Below are positions 46,235 to 47,839 of a DNA stretch of 47,839 nucleotides, piece after piece. The notes below the pieces were generated by a model that was not told where the DNA came from, searched no databases, and worked only from the letters and a program-made list of their open reading frames with translations. The position numbers and the translations under genes were made by a program. Position 1 is the stretch's first letter. Every line of letters begins with the position of its first letter. This DNA is from Chromera velia (taxonomy: Eukaryota > Sar > Chromeraceae), in contig JAHBMJ010000095.1 in the NCBI GenBank assembly GCA_018398765.1, positions 1 through 47,839 on the forward strand, given 5' to 3'.

Positions 46235-47469
46235 GGAGACAAGCTCAAGAAATGGATAAAAATCAGAGGTGGTCCCACTGAGTAAGTGATAGTACTCATG
46301 CATCCATGAACCATAATCATGTTCCTGTCTGTGCCTTCGTTCGTGTACCTGCAGAGGCGATTCTCTGGAGGCAGGCGTCGGTGCTTCCTCCAACGAGAAA
46401 GGCGGAGGGGAGGAGGAGGGAGAGACGGGTGAAGAGGAGGGGGAGGAGGCAACGAAGTCCAAAATCTGGATGTCGAAAGAGGGGGCAATCGGTTCGTTGG
46501 TTCTGTCTCTTTTGTTTTGTTTTCTCCCTTTTCTCCTCTCCTCTTCTTTCTGCTCTCTGTCTGTCTTGTCGCCTTTTCCCCGTGAAAAAGAACTGCGTAT
46601 TTCACCTCTCTTTCCTCTCCCCGTCTCACTCATTCTCTCTCTCTGAGGGGAGCCGTTTCCTTTTTCTGAACAGTTGGTTGGCTGGCGATCTTCTGCAGTT
46701 CCGCTTGAATCTCTTCTCTGCGCTCCCCTCTTGTGCTTTTGTTGCAAATTTGCTAATTCTTTGGACGTTGGCTCCTGATCCTCTTTCAGCGCATCCCCTG
46801 ATCTCCCTCCTTCCTTCCATAGGCTAGGCAGGGCAGGTTCTTTTGACCGTCTCCGATCTTTCTTCTTCACTCTTTCGTCGAATCTTCTGCTCCTCTTTCT
46901 CTTTCTCTTTGTGCAGGACTGGTCATGCCTGTGAGAGGAAAGAGACGGCGCTTTGCTCATCTGATGCGACTTCAGGTCTCTCTCCCTTTCTGTGTTTGTG
47001 ATTGTCTCGTCCCGTTCTTGTATTTTTCTTTTTCTAAGTGCCCGCCTTTCTTTCTCATGCGGATTCTTTTTGCGGGGCTTGTGTGCTCAAACGGCCGTCT
47101 CTCCACCGCAAAACAGGCAACCTACAGGTGCACTGCCACAACAGGCAACGCAAAACTGACAGACACCTTCCATACGCACTCTAACTAAAAGTCACCTTAG
47201 TCCCTTCATTTTCTTTCTTTTCTTTCTTTCTTTCTTTCTTTCTTTTCTTTCTTTCTTTCTTTCTTTTCTGTCTGTCTTTCTTTCTTTCTTTCTGTCTGTC
47301 TGTCTGTAAGCAGGACGCGGTGGCCCGGGTCGTGAAGAGAGAGGCCGGGGCCCTCCCCAGCAGCAGCCAGAAGCCGGCGGGAGGAGAGGGAGGCGGTGCG
47401 GCCTCGGGATCTGCCTCTGCGGCGGCACACGAACACTGGAGGAGGAAGAATAATGGAACGACAGATCAG
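35022..47469 (+). CDS. DDB1: DNA damage-binding protein 1 (CUL4 adaptor), at least 19 exons, C-terminus beyond window
   Basis: DDB1 is the triple beta-propeller adaptor that links CUL4 ubiquitin ligase to substrate receptors. The N-terminus (NYFVTAHKATSV, FTSDGDVNVVMAKN, VTTEGL) matches the DDB1 start. Later landmarks include RVFVGASIGDSLLVRLHNS, FENLGPVAD, ISGVGGIWAV, VCAVGLWS, GGEIIPR, YLLTGMGDGSVLSF, LGTQPAHLSYF, CDRPSLIHW, GDILVVADVM and GAIGLVM. Exons: 35022-35345, 35784-36353, 36736-37272, 38003-38395, 38721-38785, 39194-39344, 39873-40024, 40448-41155, 41588-41784, 41984-42333, 42535-42875, 43945-44023, 44323-44375, 44734-44805, 45328-45408, 45816-45869, 46355-46491, 46917-46975 and 47314-47469. 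Every junction is GT-AG and phase-consistent, giving 1493 residues so far, compared with 1140 for the whole human protein. The extra length is Gly/Ser/Glu-rich insertions between blades (for example in exons 3, 8, 10, 11 and 17). The expected C-terminal FIDGDLIE-like segment is absent, so the last exon or exons lie past the edge. Exon 12 could start at any of seven tandem acceptors. Confidence 0.93.
38578..38735. repeat. Duplicated splice acceptor of DDB1 exon 5 around a hairpin
   Basis: 38578-38619 and 38691-38735 are near copies containing the intron end GTTCTTCTCTTCTATCCGT, the acceptor GCAG, and the first 15 nt of exon 5 (GTGACTGCGAG...). The second copy has a 3-nt ATG insertion before GCAG. 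Only the right copy leads into exon 5; reading on from the left acceptor meets TAG after 15 codons. Confidence 0.92.
38620..38684. repeat. Hairpin element at DDB1 exon 5
   Basis: A 23-nt arm at 38620-38642 (TGCATTTACTTTCATACAGA...) pairs with 38662-38684 with one difference, which would be a G-U wobble in RNA. The loop is 19 nt. The core CATACAGAATTATTTTT is shared with the hairpins in the exon 12 array. Confidence 0.93.
43201..43990. repeat. 120-bp tandem array of acceptor, exon start and hairpin (DDB1 exon 12), seven acceptors
   Basis: Units begin at 43201, 43321, 43441, 43561, 43681, 43801 and 43921. Each has an intron-type end (CTTCTTGGTCTCCGGGTGCAG), 46 nt of exon 12 (TGGCGATATT...GCAGCCAGTGC) and, in the first six units, a hairpin. 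Copies differ by only one to a few bases. The seventh unit runs on into the rest of exon 12. The 40-aa frame CSGDILVVADVMKAAS... stays open throughout because 120 is a multiple of 3. Confidence 0.97.
43270..43319. repeat. Hairpin element, first of six in the exon 12 array
   Basis: A perfect 14-nt stem, ATGCGTTTATTTTC at 43270-43283 and its complement at 43306-43319, encloses a 22-nt loop. The sequence TTTCATACAGAA also appears twice within it as a short direct repeat. The same structure recurs every 120 bp to about 43919; the sixth copy has one arm mismatch (AAAGCATT). Confidence 0.93.
44485..44697. repeat. 54-bp tandem repeat in DDB1 intron 13, four units
   Basis: The marker TCTCCAAAGCCC recurs every 54 bp from about 44491. 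It lies wholly inside the intron between 44375 and 44734. The period is a multiple of 3, so an 18-aa frame (CFHCSPKPPDKKFSFLSK) stays open, but splice sites on both sides argue that it is intronic. Confidence 0.88.
45003..45327. repeat. GT-rich microsatellite in DDB1 intron 14
   Basis: Imperfect (GT)n with GC and AT interruptions covers about 320 bp and ends at the exon 15 acceptor (GCGTGCGTGCAG). Similar but shorter GT tracts precede exon 3 (36680-36708) and follow it (37273-37322). They could act as part of the polypyrimidine-poor splice context. Confidence 0.92.
47205..47306. repeat. TTTC/TCTG tetranucleotide repeats before DDB1 exon 19
   Basis: Runs of TTTC and TCTG fill the end of intron 18 and may supply its polypyrimidine tract. 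Like tracts occur at 26963-27001, 39150-39180 and 45442-45470. Confidence 0.92.
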
Positions 47470-47839
47470 GTACGTCGGCCTGTCTCTCTCGTCGCTCTCT
47501 CTGAAAAAAGGGAAAGGAAGATGTGTCTGCAAACTTTTTGCGCAGAGGGTGAATTCAGGCAAGAAAGGAACAGATCTGGAATCACCGGGATGAATGGAAA
47601 GGCACAAAGACAACGAAGCCATGGGTGTGTCAGGGTTAGTGTCGTGGCAAAAGAAAGGATTGCAACGACGTGGCTGGCACTCACTGGACGTCTCTGTCAG
47701 AGGAGGCATGAATGAGTGCATGGCCATCTTCATTCTTTCGATGATCTGCCCCCCCCTTGCCTTCCACCTCCTGACTCGGTCTCCTCGTTCTTCCATCGCA
47801 GCCTTCACTCTCTCTCTCTCTCCCTCTCCCCCCCCCCCC
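47470..47839. other. Start of DDB1 intron 19, contig end
   Basis: The donor CAG|GTACGT opens this intron. No exon encoding the expected DDB1 C-terminus is found before the poly-C run at the right edge, which looks like a contig end. Confidence 0.6.

Noticed and set aside
45336-46960. Minus-strand 523-aa frame opposite DDB1 exons 15-18
   Set aside because: It is antisense to well-supported DDB1 exons and introns, with biased Lys/Arg/Ser/Glu content typical of the complement of pyrimidine-rich introns.

Overview
Kind of organism. This is a nuclear genome fragment from an intron-rich eukaryote, most probably an alveolate and possibly a chromerid such as Chromera or a close relative. Several signs point this way. 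One gene carries an apicomplexan-type AP2 (ApiAP2) DNA-binding domain. A DDB1 orthologue is split into at least 19 GT-AG exons. Introns hold many dinucleotide and TTTC microsatellites. Coding sequence is GC-rich, and is separated by AT-rich islands that carry inverted-repeat elements. Two N gaps, a single N, and a poly-C run at the right edge show this is a draft contig that ends here. The lineage call is an inference from these features; no search was run.

Layout. (1) 1-1924: a 1.1-kb-spaced direct repeat and no convincing gene. (2) 1982-6186, minus strand: a Ser/Pro/Gln-rich repeat-protein region (gene D) built on a 45-bp tandem array, with frame breaks inside the array. (3) 7337-11245, minus: a five-exon gene (gene C) with four predicted membrane segments followed by a long charged tail. 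(4) 11246-13965: no gene seen; holds an assembly gap and an AT-rich island. (5) 13966-18068, minus (gene B), and 19049-23837, plus (gene A): two head-to-head genes that I find to be diverged paralogues of one unrecognised family, sharing an N-terminal domain, a phase-2 intron, a helical middle region and an acidic, low-complexity tail. (6) 23838-26352: an AT-rich spacer with a long fold-back element. (7) 26353-33291, minus: an 11-exon model for an ApiAP2 transcription-factor-like protein of 689 aa, with a short coiled coil at the N terminus and the AP2 domain near the C terminus. (8) 33292-35021: a divergent intergenic region containing a terminal-inverted-repeat element broken by a gap. (9) 35022 to the right edge, plus: DDB1, missing only its last C-terminal part.

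How the genes relate. Nothing suggests an operon or a shared pathway. DDB1 is the adaptor of CUL4 ubiquitin ligases, and the ApiAP2 gene is probably a transcriptional regulator. Genes A and B form an inverted duplicate pair of unknown function. Gene models were built by hand from splice motifs, phase continuity and protein similarity recalled from memory, so exact exon borders are predictions.

Most notable observation. DDB1 exon 12 is preceded by seven near-identical 120-bp tandem units. Each unit contains the end of the preceding intron, its 3' splice site, the first 46 nt of the exon and a small hairpin element. Because 120 is a multiple of 3, all seven acceptors are in frame. A related hairpin with the same kind of acceptor-plus-exon-start duplication sits at DDB1 exon 5, and a third acceptor-spanning tandem duplication (without the hairpin) lies in the ApiAP2 gene. 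Together these suggest a recurrent process, perhaps introner-like, that duplicates splice acceptors.
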